A stretch of DNA of 64,000 nucleotides, from positions 372,001 through 436,000 of the forward strand of contig NZ_JAMOHV010000001.1 of the NCBI RefSeq assembly GCF_024448505.1. The letters are read 5' to 3'. The notes beneath the pieces are model-generated. The model was given only the letters and a program-made list of their open reading frames with translations, had not been told where the DNA came from and ran no database searches. Source of the stretch: Stutzerimonas degradans (GTDB lineage Bacteria; Pseudomonadota; Gammaproteobacteria; Pseudomonadales; Pseudomonadaceae). The position numbers were made by a program, and so were the translations under genes. Of the stretch, positions 43,915-52,897 are shown piece after piece; the first letter of the stretch is position 1, and the number at the start of each line of letters is the position of its first letter.

Positions 43915-44778
43915 GCCGATCCACCAGTCCTTCCAGCGAATGCGCTCGGCGCGCACCACCCAGCCGTCCTGCGGCGCGAAACTTTCCGACAGCCACAGTC
44001 CGCGGGTCGCCACCGGGCTCAGGCGGCCGCTACGCAGCTGCAGCAGCTGCTCCTGCGGTTCGCCATGCTGCAGCGGAATCAGGTAGAGATCGGCCTGACT
44101 GCGATCCAGACGGGCTACCAGCTCGCCGTCCTCGAGACGCTCGTCGACATGGAACAGGCTTGGCCGATGTACGTCCTTCGGCACTTCCAGACGCATGTCG
44201 TAAACCAGCTGCAGCGAGGCCGTAGGCAGATGCACGTATGCGCGCGGGCGCTCCATCAGCACCCGCTCGCCGCAGTGTACCGGTCGTGTGGCGCCGGTCA
44301 GCGAGGCGAGCGCGAAGTGCGGCGTTTCGCGGTACTGCAGCGGGCCTTCATACGGCGTTGGCAGCCAGGTATCGCCGAAGCGGCCGCTCAGCCAACCCTC
44401 CGGGGTTTCCAGCAGGCACTCCTCGGCAATTTCCTGGATGGCGGTGAGCAGCGGCAGATTGAGTTCGTGAGCCGGCACGTAGCCGGAGATCAGTTTGAGC
44501 ACCACGTCGCCGCGATCCAGCCGCTGCTGGCGTACCAGCACCCAGTATTCGCGATCCTGCCAGCCGAGGGTGAGGCGCACCGAAACGCCGAGATTGGCCA
44601 GCTCGAGGGCGAAGCGGTGGGTGTTGGGGACCTCGACCGGGCGCCGACGCTCGATGACTTCGCCGAAGTTCAGCGGCCGGCCCAGGCTCTGGTAGTTGAG
44701 GCGGTCCGGGTTGGCCTCGACGTACAGCGGCAGCGTCTTAAAGGCGGTGGGGCTCTTGCGCAGCAGAACGGTCGGCAT
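43891..44778 (-). CDS. conserved protein of unknown function with a degenerate Nudix-like box
   Basis: 295 residues, no signal peptide or membrane segment. A homologue occurs near hldE in P. aeruginosa. The stretch GYVPAHELNLPLLTAIQEIA and following ECLLE (about residues 97-121) resembles a Nudix box (G-x5-E-x7-REUxEExGU): G-x5-E is present and QEIAEE matches REUxEE except for the first Arg, but the spacer is 9 and the late Gly is missing. The rest, including a conserved-looking KDVHRPSLFHVDERLEDGEL, is unassigned. Whether it binds nucleotides is inference. AGGAGGAA precedes the ATG. Followed downstream by convergent hldE. Confidence 0.75.
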   Translation of the reverse strand: MPTVLLRKSPTAFKTLPLYVEANPDRLNYQSLGRPLNFGEVIERRRPVEVPNTHRFALELANLGVSVRLTLGWQDREYWVLVRQQRLDRGDVVLKLISGYVPAHELNLPLLTAIQEIAEECLLETPEGWLSGRFGDTWLPTPYEGPLQYRETPHFALASLTGATRPVHCGERVLMERPRAYVHLPTASLQLVYDMRLEVPKDVHRPSLFHVDERLEDGELVARLDRSQADLYLIPLQHGEPQEQLLQLRSGRLSPVATRGLWLSESFAPQDGWVVRAERIRWKDWWIGRALAVAR

Positions 44779-44850
44779 GCGGTTCCTCCTGGCGGCGAAT
44801 TTCGGCGGTAGCGGCCTCGGGCGGAGGAGACAGCCTAGCCCAGGCGGGTC

Positions 44851-45660
44851 TCAGTTGCCCGTCAGTACGGCGGCGGCGGTGCGCACGTTGTCGGTCAGAT
44901 GCTGCGGGTTGATGGTGCCGATGATCGCCGCACCGACGCCGGGATGGCCGAACAGCAGCTCGAAGCTGCGCCGCACCGGGTCCTCGCCCGGTCGCAGGCA
45001 GGCGTGGCCGCTGGCCAGCGCCTTCTTGATCAGGATGCCCTTGGCGTGGGCGGCGGCGTAGTCGAGCACCGGGCGTTCGGCTTGCTCGTTGAGGTTATAG
45101 GTGACCATCGCACAATCGCCGTCCTGCAGCGCCAGCAGGCCGCCCTCGACGGTCTTGCCGGACAGCCCGTAGGCGAGAATCTTGCCCTCGCGCTTGAGCT
45201 CGGCGAGTGTCTGGTAGACCTCGGCGTGGCGCAGGATATCCACGTCGTTGCCGTCCGAGTGCACCAGCACCAGGTCGATGCGGTCGGTGCGCAGGCGCGC
45301 GAGGCTGCGGTCCACCGAGAAGCGCGTGTGCGCGGCGGAGAAATCGAAGCGCGACTGGCCGTTGTCGAACTCCTCGCCGACCTTGCTGACGATCACCCAG
45401 TCGTCGCGCTGGCCGGCCAGCAACGGCCCCAGGCGTTCCTCGCTGACGCCGTAGGCCGGTGCGGTGTCGATCAGGTTGATGCCCAGCTCGCGAGCGAGTG
45501 CCAGCAGTCGTCGCGCCTGCGCATCGTCGGGAATGGCGAAGCCGCTGGGGTATTTCACGCCTTGGTCGCGGCCCAGCTTGACCGTGCCGAGGCCCAGCGG
45601 GGAGATCGTCAGCCCGGTGCTGCCAAGCGGGCGGTGCAGGTCATGCAGCGTCGTGCTCAT
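44851..45660 (-). CDS. aldo/keto reductase
   Basis: 269 residues from the ATG at 45658-45660 (MSTTLHDLHRPLGSTGLTIS). NADPH-dependent oxidoreductase with a TIM barrel. The catalytic tetrad is visible: Asp and Tyr in NLIDTAPAYGVSEERLG, Lys in VIVSKVGEEF, His in DLVLVHSDGND. C-terminal cofactor pocket AAIIGTINPQHLTDNV. Substrate unknown. The start overlaps the stop of the upstream FAD enzyme by 4 bases, so the two form a unit; the same pair stands near hldE in P. aeruginosa. A much longer upstream reading frame (to 46098) is only the shadow of that neighbour. Confidence 0.88.
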   Translation of the reverse strand: MSTTLHDLHRPLGSTGLTISPLGLGTVKLGRDQGVKYPSGFAIPDDAQARRLLALARELGINLIDTAPAYGVSEERLGPLLAGQRDDWVIVSKVGEEFDNGQSRFDFSAAHTRFSVDRSLARLRTDRIDLVLVHSDGNDVDILRHAEVYQTLAELKREGKILAYGLSGKTVEGGLLALQDGDCAMVTYNLNEQAERPVLDYAAAHAKGILIKKALASGHACLRPGEDPVRRSFELLFGHPGVGAAIIGTINPQHLTDNVRTAAAVLTGN

Positions 45661-46829
45661 AGCAGACCTTCCCAGAACGGGCCGCTGACCGGCGGTCGCG
45701 GCAGCGCCGGCAGTGGCGGATGGTTGCCCGGGCGGATGCCGTCGCGGGCGAGGGCAGCTTCGACGCGGTCGGAGAAGTCCGGTGACAGTGCCAGCTTGGT
45801 CGGCCAGCCGACCAGCAGTCGGCCCTGTTCGGCAAGGAAGGCGTTGTCCGGGCGCGCCAGGCTGGACTGTGCCGGCTCGGCGCGGTCGATCCGCAGCGTG
45901 GCCCAGCGCGCGGTGGACAGGTCGATCCACGGTACCAGTTCGGCCAGTTCCTGTTGTGCTGCGGCGACCTGCGCGGTCTCGTTGCGCGCCACGCCAGCGG
46001 CTTCGGCCAGGTCGCCGCCGAGGTACCAGACCCATTCGCCGTCTGCGGCCGGATGGCTGGTCACGGTGATCCGCGGCTTGCTGCCGCCGCCCAGGCAATG
46101 CGCGTAGAGCGGTTTGAGCGTTGGCGCCTTGAGCATGACCATGTGCAGCGGCCGGCGCTGCATGGCCGGCTGCTGCAGGCCGACGGCGGCGAGCAGTTCG
46201 GCGGTGCCGCCGCCGGCGCTGAAGACGATGCGTTGTGCGCGGATGGCGCGACCGTCGACGCGCAGGCCGACCAGCTCGCCGCCCTCGTGCAGCGGCTCGA
46301 TCCGCTCACCGGCCAGCAGGCTGTCGCCGGCCAGTTCCGCCAGGCGGACGATCAGGCTCGGCACGTCGAGCACCAGCTCGCTGAGGCGGTACACCTTGCC
46401 CTTGAACTGCGCATGCTGCAGTGCCGGCGGCAGCGCATCGCCCTTGACCTGGCCGACCCGCGAGCGCACCGCCTTGCTGGCGAAGAAGCTGGTGAGATTG
46501 CCGGCCAGCGTGCCCGGCGACCACAGGTAGTGCGCATCGGACAGCAGCCGCACGCCGGTCAGATCCAGCTCGCCCTGGCCGTCGAGCGCCTCGCGCCAGC
46601 GGCGTGGCATGTCGGCGATGGCTTCCGAGGCGCCGGTCAGCGCGCCGTGCAGCGCATACTTGGTGCCGCCGTGGATGATGCCCTGGGATTTCACGCTCTG
46701 CCCGCCGCCCAGTGCGCCTTTGTCGACGAGCAGAGTGGCGAAGCCCAGGCGGCGCAGGCGGGCATTGAGCCAGAGACCGGCGACACCGCCGCCGACGATG
46801 AGGACGTCGGTGCTGAGGGATTCGGACAT
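45657..46829 (-). CDS. FAD-dependent oxidoreductase (DAO family)
   Basis: 390 residues. N-terminal dinucleotide fold DVLIVGGGVAGLWLNARLRRLG with the acidic end LLVDKG; FAD-binding strand RIVFSAGGGTAELL near residue 205; QSVKSQGIIHGGTKYAL near 44-61 is typical of glycerol-3-phosphate dehydrogenase/D-amino-acid oxidase-like enzymes and suggests tight FAD binding. Residues 300-380 include the second flavin-contact region (GRLLVGWPTKLALSPDFSD). Substrate unknown. Cotranscribed with the aldo/keto reductase through a 4-base overlap. Its start region is divergent from the TauE/SafE gene across 213 bp. Confidence 0.85.
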   Translation of the reverse strand: MSESLSTDVLIVGGGVAGLWLNARLRRLGFATLLVDKGALGGGQSVKSQGIIHGGTKYALHGALTGASEAIADMPRRWREALDGQGELDLTGVRLLSDAHYLWSPGTLAGNLTSFFASKAVRSRVGQVKGDALPPALQHAQFKGKVYRLSELVLDVPSLIVRLAELAGDSLLAGERIEPLHEGGELVGLRVDGRAIRAQRIVFSAGGGTAELLAAVGLQQPAMQRRPLHMVMLKAPTLKPLYAHCLGGGSKPRITVTSHPAADGEWVWYLGGDLAEAAGVARNETAQVAAAQQELAELVPWIDLSTARWATLRIDRAEPAQSSLARPDNAFLAEQGRLLVGWPTKLALSPDFSDRVEAALARDGIRPGNHPPLPALPRPPVSGPFWEGLL

Positions 46830-47042
46830 GGCGCGACCTCGCAGGAAAACAGGGCGGCAGTATAACTGGCGACGGCATTGGCGCAGCCACCGGCTGGGTA
46901 CTGCCGTGCCCGCCGGCCGGATTTGCCGCGCCGGGGCATGCGCGCCGCACTCGCCGCCGTGACGGGCGTTTGCGCTACCGCCGCCTCCGTTTTGCGGCGG
47001 TTTCCGCTACCATGCCGCTTTCGTTGCGCCGGGACAGAAGCG

Positions 47043-47825
47043 ATGGAGTTTCTGCTGTATCTGCTGTTGGGAAGCGGTGCCGGCGTGCTGGCCGGGCTGT
47101 TCGGCGTGGGCGGCGGGCTGATCATCGTGCCGGTGCTGGTGCTCAGCTTCGGTGCCCAGGGATTCTCGCCGGAGGTGCTGACGCATCTGGCGGTCGGTAC
47201 GTCGCTGGCCACCATCGTCTTTACCTCGATCAATTCGATTCTCACCCACCACCGCAAGGGCGCGGTGCGCTGGCCGATGGTGCTGTGGATGACCATCGGC
47301 ATCCTGCTCGGCGCGGCGCTCGGCAGCCTGACGGCCGCGGCGCTGCAGGGCGCGATGCTGCAGCGCATCATCGGCATCTTTGCCATCGTGATGGCGGTGC
47401 AGATGGCCTTCGACCTGCGTCCCAAGGCCAGCACCGGCCAGCCCGGCAAGCCCGGGTTGTCGCTCGCCGGCGTGGTGATCGGCTGGGCGTCGGCGATCTT
47501 CGGTATCGGCGGCGGTTCGCTGTCGGTGCCCTACCTGACCTGGCGCGGCCTGCCGATGCAGCAGGCGGTGGCGACCTCGGCGGCCTGCGGCCTGCCGATC
47601 GCACTGGCTGGGGCTGTGAGTTTCATCGTTGTCGGCTGGCAGACGCCCGACCTTCCCGAGTGGAGTCTGGGCTTCGTCTATCTGCCGGCAGTGCTCGGTA
47701 TCGCGGCGACGAGCATGTTCTTCGCCCGCCTCGGTGCCCGGCTGGCGCATCGCCTGTCGCCGCGCGTGTTGCGGCTGCTGTTCGCGCTGCTGCTGCTGAG
47801 CGTCGGTACCCATTTCTTGATTTGA
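47043..47825 (+). CDS. TauE/SafE family permease
   Basis: 260 residues with about eight membrane spans. Two half-repeats each begin with the family motif: GLFGVGGGLIIVPVLVL (about 19-35) and SAIFGIGGGSLSVPYLTW (about 149-166). Members export sulfite, sulfoacetate or other organic anions, or take up C4 compounds; substrate not determinable. The ATG at 47043 is preferred over longer frames that lack the membrane pattern. lgt and thyA follow in the same direction, an order I recall from P. aeruginosa (and similarly in E. coli for lgt-thyA). Confidence 0.85.
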   Translation: MEFLLYLLLGSGAGVLAGLFGVGGGLIIVPVLVLSFGAQGFSPEVLTHLAVGTSLATIVFTSINSILTHHRKGAVRWPMVLWMTIGILLGAALGSLTAAALQGAMLQRIIGIFAIVMAVQMAFDLRPKASTGQPGKPGLSLAGVVIGWASAIFGIGGGSLSVPYLTWRGLPMQQAVATSAACGLPIALAGAVSFIVVGWQTPDLPEWSLGFVYLPAVLGIAATSMFFARLGARLAHRLSPRVLRLLFALLLLSVGTHFLI

Positions 47826-47834
47826 GGAATCACC

Positions 47835-48635
47835 ATGCTGGCTTACCCGCAGATTGATCCGGTGGCGGTCGCCATCGGTCCGTTGCAGATTCACTGGTAC
47901 GGGCTGATGTACCTGATCGGCATCGGCGGCGCCTGGTGGCTGGCCTCCGGGCGCGTCGCGCGCTTCGCCCCCGAATGGCCGAAGGACAAGCTTTCCGACC
48001 TGGTGTTCTGGGTGGCGATGGGGGTGATCGTCGGTGGCCGCCTGGGCTATGTGCTGTTCTATGACCTGGCCGCTTACCTCAATCAGCCGAGCCTGATCCT
48101 GCAGGTATGGAAGGGCGGGATGTCGTTCCACGGCGGGTTGCTCGGCGTGCTGCTGTGCACCTGGATCTTCGCCCGGCGCAACGGCAAGAGCTTCTTCGAG
48201 CTGATGGACTTTATCGCGCCGCTGGTGCCGATCGGCCTGGGCGCCGGGCGCATCGGCAACTTCATCAACGCCGAGCTGTGGGGCAAGGCGACCGACGTGC
48301 CCTGGGCGATGGTCTTCCCGACCGATCCGCAGCAGCTGGCGCGGCACCCGTCGCAGCTCTACCAGTTTGCTCTGGAAGGCGTGGCGCTGTTCGTCATCCT
48401 CTGGTTCTACTCGCGCAAGCCGCGCCCCACGATGGCGGTGTCCGGCCTGTTCGCGGTCTGTTACGGCATCTTCCGTTTCATCGTCGAGTTCGTCCGCGTG
48501 CCGGATGCGCAGCTGGGCTACCTCGCTTTCGGCTGGCTGACGATGGGGCAGGTGCTCTGCGTGCCAATGATTCTGCTGGGCGTCGGCATGATCGCTTGGG
48601 CCTACAAGCACAACCCGCGCAAGGCCATCGCCTGA
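47835..48635 (+). CDS. lgt: phosphatidylglycerol--prolipoprotein diacylglyceryl transferase
   Basis: 266 residues, inner-membrane enzyme with about seven spans that adds diacylglycerol to the lipobox cysteine of prolipoproteins. Signature [28 protein letters not shown] (about 135-162) contains the conserved Arg-Asn region; [13 protein letters not shown] (about 21-33), [12 protein letters not shown] and [13 protein letters not shown] are also present. Start ATG at 47835 follows GAGGAATCACC. Cotranscribed with the TauE/SafE gene (9-bp gap) and probably with thyA 75 bp downstream. Confidence 0.96.
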   Translation: MLAYPQIDPVAVAIGPLQIHWYGLMYLIGIGGAWWLASGRVARFAPEWPKDKLSDLVFWVAMGVIVGGRLGYVLFYDLAAYLNQPSLILQVWKGGMSFHGGLLGVLLCTWIFARRNGKSFFELMDFIAPLVPIGLGAGRIGNFINAELWGKATDVPWAMVFPTDPQQLARHPSQLYQFALEGVALFVILWFYSRKPRPTMAVSGLFAVCYGIFRFIVEFVRVPDAQLGYLAFGWLTMGQVLCVPMILLGVGMIAWAYKHNPRKAIA

Positions 48636-48710
48636 CCGTCCGGCTCCGCCGGCGCGACAAGCGCGGCGGGGCCTCTTACCATTGCCCCTTTTTCCAGTTC
48701 CGAGCCCGCG

Positions 48711-49505
48711 ATGAAACAGTACCTCGACCTCATGCGCCATGTGCGCGAGCACGGCACCTTCAAGAGCGACCGCACCGGCACCGGCACCTATTCGGTGTTC
48801 GGCTACCAGATGCGTTTCAACCTGGCCGACGGCTTCCCGCTGGTGACCACCAAGAAGTGCCACCTGCGCTCGATCATTCACGAACTGCTGTGGTTCCTGA
48901 AGGGCGACACCAACATCGGCTACCTGAAGGAAAACGGCGTATCGATCTGGGACGAGTGGGCCGACGAGAACGGCGACCTCGGCCCGGTCTACGGTTATCA
49001 GTGGCGCAGCTGGCCGGGGCCGAACGGCGAGTCGGTCGACCAGATCGCCAACCTGCTGCAGATGATCAAAAAGAATCCGGATTCGCGCCGGCTGATCGTC
49101 TCGGCCTGGAACCCGGCCCTGGTCGAGCAGGCCGCGCTGCCGCCCTGTCATGCGCTGTTCCAGTTCTACGTCGCCGACGGCAAGTTGAGCTGCCAGCTGT
49201 ACCAGCGCTCGGCGGACATTTTCCTCGGCGTGCCCTTCAACATCGCCAGCTACGCGCTGCTGACGCTGATGATTGCCCAGGTCTGTGGTCTGCAGCCCGG
49301 CGAGTTCATCTGGAGCGGCGGCGACTGCCACCTCTACGCCAACCATCTGGAGCAGGCCGACCTGCAGCTGTCGCGCGAGCCGCTGCCGTTGCCGACGATG
49401 AAGCTCAACCCCGCCGTGCAGGACCTGTTCGCCTTCCGCTTCGAGGATTTCGAGCTGGTCGGCTACCAGAGCCATCCGCACATCAAGGCGCCAGTCGCCG
49501 TCTGA
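48711..49505 (+). CDS. thyA: thymidylate synthase
   Basis: 264 residues. Converts dUMP to dTMP with methylenetetrahydrofolate. Catalytic C146 in [12 protein letters not shown]; dUMP-binding [26 protein letters not shown]-terminal [18 protein letters not shown] holds the phosphate-binding Arg. Length equals the E. coli protein. lgt-thyA adjacency is common in gamma-proteobacteria. Stop is 24 bp from the stop of the convergent permease gene, with a small GGCGGCC/GGCCGCC hairpin between. Confidence 0.97.
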   Translation: MKQYLDLMRHVREHGTFKSDRTGTGTYSVFGYQMRFNLADGFPLVTTKKCHLRSIIHELLWFLKGDTNIGYLKENGVSIWDEWADENGDLGPVYGYQWRSWPGPNGESVDQIANLLQMIKKNPDSRRLIVSAWNPALVEQAALPPCHALFQFYVADGKLSCQLYQRSADIFLGVPFNIASYALLTLMIAQVCGLQPGEFIWSGGDCHLYANHLEQADLQLSREPLPLPTMKLNPAVQDLFAFRFEDFELVGYQSHPHIKAPVAV

Positions 49506-49529
49506 CGTGCGCGGCGGCCGCTGGCCGCC

Positions 49530-50516
49530 TCAATCCTCGTCGTCGCGCCGGGTCAGCCGGCGACCGAGGCGCGAGGCATAGAACTCGCCGATCATGCCGC
49601 GGCGGAACACCAGCACGCAGACCATGAAGATGACCCCGGTGACCAGCGTCACCGGCAGCTCCGACGTGGCGAAGTAGTTGCCCAGCCCGGTCACCAGCGC
49701 CGCGCCGAACGCCGGCCCGATCAGCGTGCCGATGCCGCCGAGCAGCGTCATCAGCACCACCTCGCCGGACATCTGCCAGCTGACGTCGGTGAGCGTGGCG
49801 AACTGGAACACCAGCGCCTTGAGCCCGCCGGCCAGCCCCGCCAGCGCCGCCGACATGACGAACGCGCCGAGCTTGTAGCGTGCCACCGAATAGCCGAGCG
49901 AGATCGCGCGGTTCTCGTTCTCGCGGATCGAGCGCAGGATCATGCCGTACGGCGAGTGGATCACCCGCCAGATCACCAGCAGGCCGGCGAGGAACACCGT
50001 CAGCACGAAGAAGTACATGTACAGCGGCTCGGCCAGATCGAGCAGGCCGAACAGGCGGCCGCGCGGGATGTTCTGGATGCCGTCCTCGCCGTGGGTGAAT
50101 GGCGCCTGCAGGCAGAAGAAGAAAAACATCTGCGACAGCGCCAGCGTGATCATCGTCGAGTAGATGCCCTGGCGGCGGATCGCCAGGAAGCCGATCACCA
50201 GCCCGAGCAGCGCGGCGCCGGCAACGCCGACCAGAATGCCCAATTCCGGCGTCAGCCCCCACTGCTTCACCGCATGGGCGGTGAAATACGCTCCGCCGCC
50301 GAAGAACGCCGCGTGGCCGAACGAGAGGATGCCGGTGTAGCCGAGCAGCAGGTTGAAGGCGCAGGCGAACAGCGCGAAGCACAGCACCTTCATGATGAAG
50401 ATCGGATAGAAGTAGAACGGCGCCAGCACCAGCGCCAGCACCCCGACGCCGATCAGCACGGTTTCCAGGCGCAGCGCCGGGCGCCTGGTGGTGACGATGC
50501 GGGTTTGGCTGTTCAT
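49530..50516 (-). CDS. livM: branched-chain amino acid-type ABC transporter permease (LivM family)
   Basis: 328 residues, about eight to ten membrane spans (for example VLIGVGVLALVLAPFYFYPIF, LCFALFACAFNLLLGYTGILSFGHAAFFG, LPVTLVTGVIFMVCVLVFRRG). GYTGILSFGHAAFFGGGAY is the LivM signature and GGIGTLIGPAFGA marks the EAA-like loop that contacts the ATPases. Last gene of the cluster; start overlaps the previous stop by 4 bases. N-terminus has a short basic extension of about 18 residues. Confidence 0.88.
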   Translation of the reverse strand: MNSQTRIVTTRRPALRLETVLIGVGVLALVLAPFYFYPIFIMKVLCFALFACAFNLLLGYTGILSFGHAAFFGGGAYFTAHAVKQWGLTPELGILVGVAGAALLGLVIGFLAIRRQGIYSTMITLALSQMFFFFCLQAPFTHGEDGIQNIPRGRLFGLLDLAEPLYMYFFVLTVFLAGLLVIWRVIHSPYGMILRSIRENENRAISLGYSVARYKLGAFVMSAALAGLAGGLKALVFQFATLTDVSWQMSGEVVLMTLLGGIGTLIGPAFGAALVTGLGNYFATSELPVTLVTGVIFMVCVLVFRRGMIGEFYASRLGRRLTRRDDED

Positions 50517-51403
50517 CCGGCATCCCTCCCCATCAGGCCGGCGGGGCGCACCAGCAGCACGATCGCCATGATCACGAAGATCACGATGCTCGACGCCTCG
50601 GGGTAGAACACCTTGGTCAGCCCCTCGAGGATGCCGAGCAGGTAGCCGGTGATGATCGCGCCGAGGATCGAGCCCATACCGCCGACCACCACCACGGCGA
50701 ACACCACGATGATCAGGTTCGAACCCATCAGCGGGCTGACCTGGTAGATCGGCGCAGCGAGCATGCCCGCAAGGCCCGCCAGCGCCGCGCCCATGCCATA
50801 GGTGAAGGTCAGCAGCAGCGGCACGTTGATGCCGAAGGTGCGCACCAGCGTGGGGTTCTCCGTGGCCGCGCGCAGGTAGGCGCCCAGCTTGGTTTTCTCG
50901 ATCAGCAGCCAGCTGGCGATGCAGATCACCAGCGAGGCCAGCACCACCCAGGCGCGGTACTTGGGCAGGAACATGAAGCCCAGGTTGTAGCCGCCGGCCA
51001 GTTCCTTCGGTACCGCATAGGGTTGCCCGGACGAGCCGTAGAAGTAGCGGAACGCACCTTCCAGCGCCAGCGCCAGACCGAAAGTGAAGAGCAGCCCGTA
51101 GAGGTGATCGAGGTTGTATAGCCGCGACAGTGCCAGCCGCTCGACCAGCGCGCTGCCCAGGCCGACGATCAGCGGCGCGAGGATCAATGCCGGCCAGTAG
51201 CCGATGCCCAGCGTGGCCAGCAGCAGGTAGCCGGCGAAGGCGCCGATCATGTACTGCGCGCCGTGGGCAAAGTTGATGATCTTCAGCATGCCGAAGATGA
51301 TCGCCAGGCCGAGGCTGAGCATGGCGTAGAACGAACCGTTGATCAGGCCGATCAGCAGCTGGCCGAGAAACGCCTGGATCGGTACATCGAAGATCGTCGT
51401 CAT
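50513..51403 (-). CDS. livH: branched-chain amino acid-type ABC transporter permease (LivH family)
   Basis: 296 residues, hydrophobic with about eight spans. LGLAIIFGMLKIINFAHGAQYMIGAF (about 31-56) is the LivH signature, and VVVGGMGSILGAIITGYLLGILEGL the cytoplasmic loop near residue 245. Starts on the last base of the upstream livF-like stop and overlaps livM by 4 bases. Pairs with the LivM-type subunit to form the transmembrane channel. Confidence 0.89.
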   Translation of the reverse strand: MTTIFDVPIQAFLGQLLIGLINGSFYAMLSLGLAIIFGMLKIINFAHGAQYMIGAFAGYLLLATLGIGYWPALILAPLIVGLGSALVERLALSRLYNLDHLYGLLFTFGLALALEGAFRYFYGSSGQPYAVPKELAGGYNLGFMFLPKYRAWVVLASLVICIASWLLIEKTKLGAYLRAATENPTLVRTFGINVPLLLTFTYGMGAALAGLAGMLAAPIYQVSPLMGSNLIIVVFAVVVVGGMGSILGAIITGYLLGILEGLTKVFYPEASSIVIFVIMAIVLLVRPAGLMGRDAG

Positions 51404-52107
51404 CAGACCCCCAGGGCGTCGTTGAGCGTCGCCATGCGGCCGGGCAGTTCGGCGACGGCGAAGCGGTCGATCACCGTGCCGTGGTCGACCACGTAGAAGC
51501 GATCGGCGACCTTGCTGGCGAAGCGAAAATTCTGTTCCACCAGCAGGATGGTCATGCCGCGCTGCTTGAGCGTCTGCAGCACCTCGCCGATGCGCTGGAC
51601 AATCACCGGCGCCAGCCCTTCGGTGGGCTCGTCGAGCAGCAACAGGCGCGCGCCGGTGCGCAGGATGCGCGCCATCGCCAGCATCTGCTGCTCACCGCCG
51701 GAGAGCTTGGTGCCAGGGCTCTTGCGGCGCTCTTCGAGGTTGGGGAACAACTGGTAGATCTCCGCCAGCGTCATGCCGCCCTTGGCGATCACCGGCGGCA
51801 GGGTGAGGTTCTCCTCCACCGTCAGCGTGGAAAAGATGCCGCGCTCCTCCGGCACGTAGCCGATGCCGTGGCGCGCGGTGCGATGCAGCGGCACGTGCAG
51901 CATGTCCTTGCCGTCGAAGCGGATGCTGCCGCTGCGCTTGCGGATGATGCCGACGATGGCGCGCAGCGCGGTGGTCTTGCCCACACCGTTGCGCCCGAGC
52001 AGGGTCACGGTTTCGCCCTGCTGCACGTCCAGGTCGATGCCGTGCAGCGCATGGCTCTCGCCATACCAGGCGTTGAGGTCGCGCACGCTGAGCAGCGCTT
52101 CAGTCAT
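51403..52107 (-). CDS. livF: ABC transporter ATP-binding protein (LivF family)
   Basis: 234 residues. Walker A GRNGVGKTT near 38-46, Q-loop region VPEERGIF, signature LSGGEQQMLAMARIL near 134-148, Walker B LLLLDEPTEGLAP, H-loop-like region VEQNF. The short length and the glutamine after LVE are typical of LivF. Overlaps the LivG-type gene by 8 bases. Confidence 0.9.
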   Translation of the reverse strand: MTEALLSVRDLNAWYGESHALHGIDLDVQQGETVTLLGRNGVGKTTALRAIVGIIRKRSGSIRFDGKDMLHVPLHRTARHGIGYVPEERGIFSTLTVEENLTLPPVIAKGGMTLAEIYQLFPNLEERRKSPGTKLSGGEQQMLAMARILRTGARLLLLDEPTEGLAPVIVQRIGEVLQTLKQRGMTILLVEQNFRFASKVADRFYVVDHGTVIDRFAVAELPGRMATLNDALGV

Positions 52108-52897
52108 CTTCGGTCCCCATGTAGGCCACCCGCACGCGCTCGTCCTGACTGACGCTGCGGTAATCGCCGGAGGTGAGAATTTCGCCGCGTTGCAGCACGG
52201 TCACCTGATGGCAGAGATCGGCAACCACCTTGAGGTTGTGCTCGACCATCAGCACCGCGCGCTCGGTGGCCACCTCGCGGATGATGTCGGCGACCACGTG
52301 CACATCCTCGTGGCCCATGCCGGCCAGCGGCTCGTCGAGCAGCAGCACCTTGGGCTCCAGCGCCAGCGTGGTGGCCAGCTCCAGGACCCGCTTGCGCCCG
52401 TAGGACAGATCGGCCGCCGGCTCATGACGACGGTCGGCCAGCCCCACGGATTCGAGCAGCTGCATGGCGCGGCCGTTGAGCCGGTTGAGCGAGCGCAGCG
52501 GCAGCCAGCACTGGCTGGCCAGGCCGTTCGGGCGCTGCAATGCCACGCGCACGTTGTCCAGCACGGAGAGGTGCGGGAACACCGCGGAGATCTGGAACGA
52601 GCGCACCAGGCCCATGCGTGCCACCTTGGCCGGATCGGTGCGGGTGATGTCCTGATCGAGCAGGTGGATGCTGCCGCTGGTCGGTTGCAGGAACTTGGTC
52701 AGCAGGTTGAACACCGTGGTCTTGCCCGCGCCGTTGGGCCCGATCAGCGCATGCACCCGCGCGTGGCGCACGTCGAGGTCGACGTTGTTGACCGCGACAA
52801 AGCCGCCGAACTCCTTGCGCAGGCCACGCGCCGCAAGCAGCACCGGATGCGCTTGCGGCGTCGCGGGCGCCTCTGGCCGTGCCGCCGCTGCGCTCAT
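52100..52897 (-). CDS. livG: ABC transporter ATP-binding protein (LivG family)
   Basis: 265 residues from the ATG at 52895-52897 (MSAAAARPEAPATPQAHPV). Walker A GPNGAGKTT near 53-61, Q-loop GLVRSFQ, signature LSYGRKRVLELATTLAL (about 167), Walker B LLLDEPLAGM, switch VEHNL. LivG-type proteins carry the longer insertion between Q-loop and signature seen here. The 20-residue Ala/Pro-rich N-terminus is unusual. Its start overlaps the stop of the binding-protein gene by 4 bases (ATGA); longer frames to 53836 are shadows of that gene. Confidence 0.89.
   Translation of the reverse strand: MSAAAARPEAPATPQAHPVLLAARGLRKEFGGFVAVNNVDLDVRHARVHALIGPNGAGKTTVFNLLTKFLQPTSGSIHLLDQDITRTDPAKVARMGLVRSFQISAVFPHLSVLDNVRVALQRPNGLASQCWLPLRSLNRLNGRAMQLLESVGLADRRHEPAADLSYGRKRVLELATTLALEPKVLLLDEPLAGMGHEDVHVVADIIREVATERAVLMVEHNLKVVADLCHQVTVLQRGEILTSGDYRSVSQDERVRVAYMGTEDD

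Noticed and set aside
47007..49481. 824-codon minus-strand frame over the TauE/SafE gene, lgt and thyA
   Set aside because: It spans three well-identified genes on the opposite strand and has a shadow-like composition (many Arg, Gln, His).
49513..49529. GGCGGCC/GGCCGCC hairpin between thyA and livM as a terminator
   Set aside because: Seven-base stem with a three-base loop but no T run on either strand; such GC-rich inverted repeats are common by chance here.
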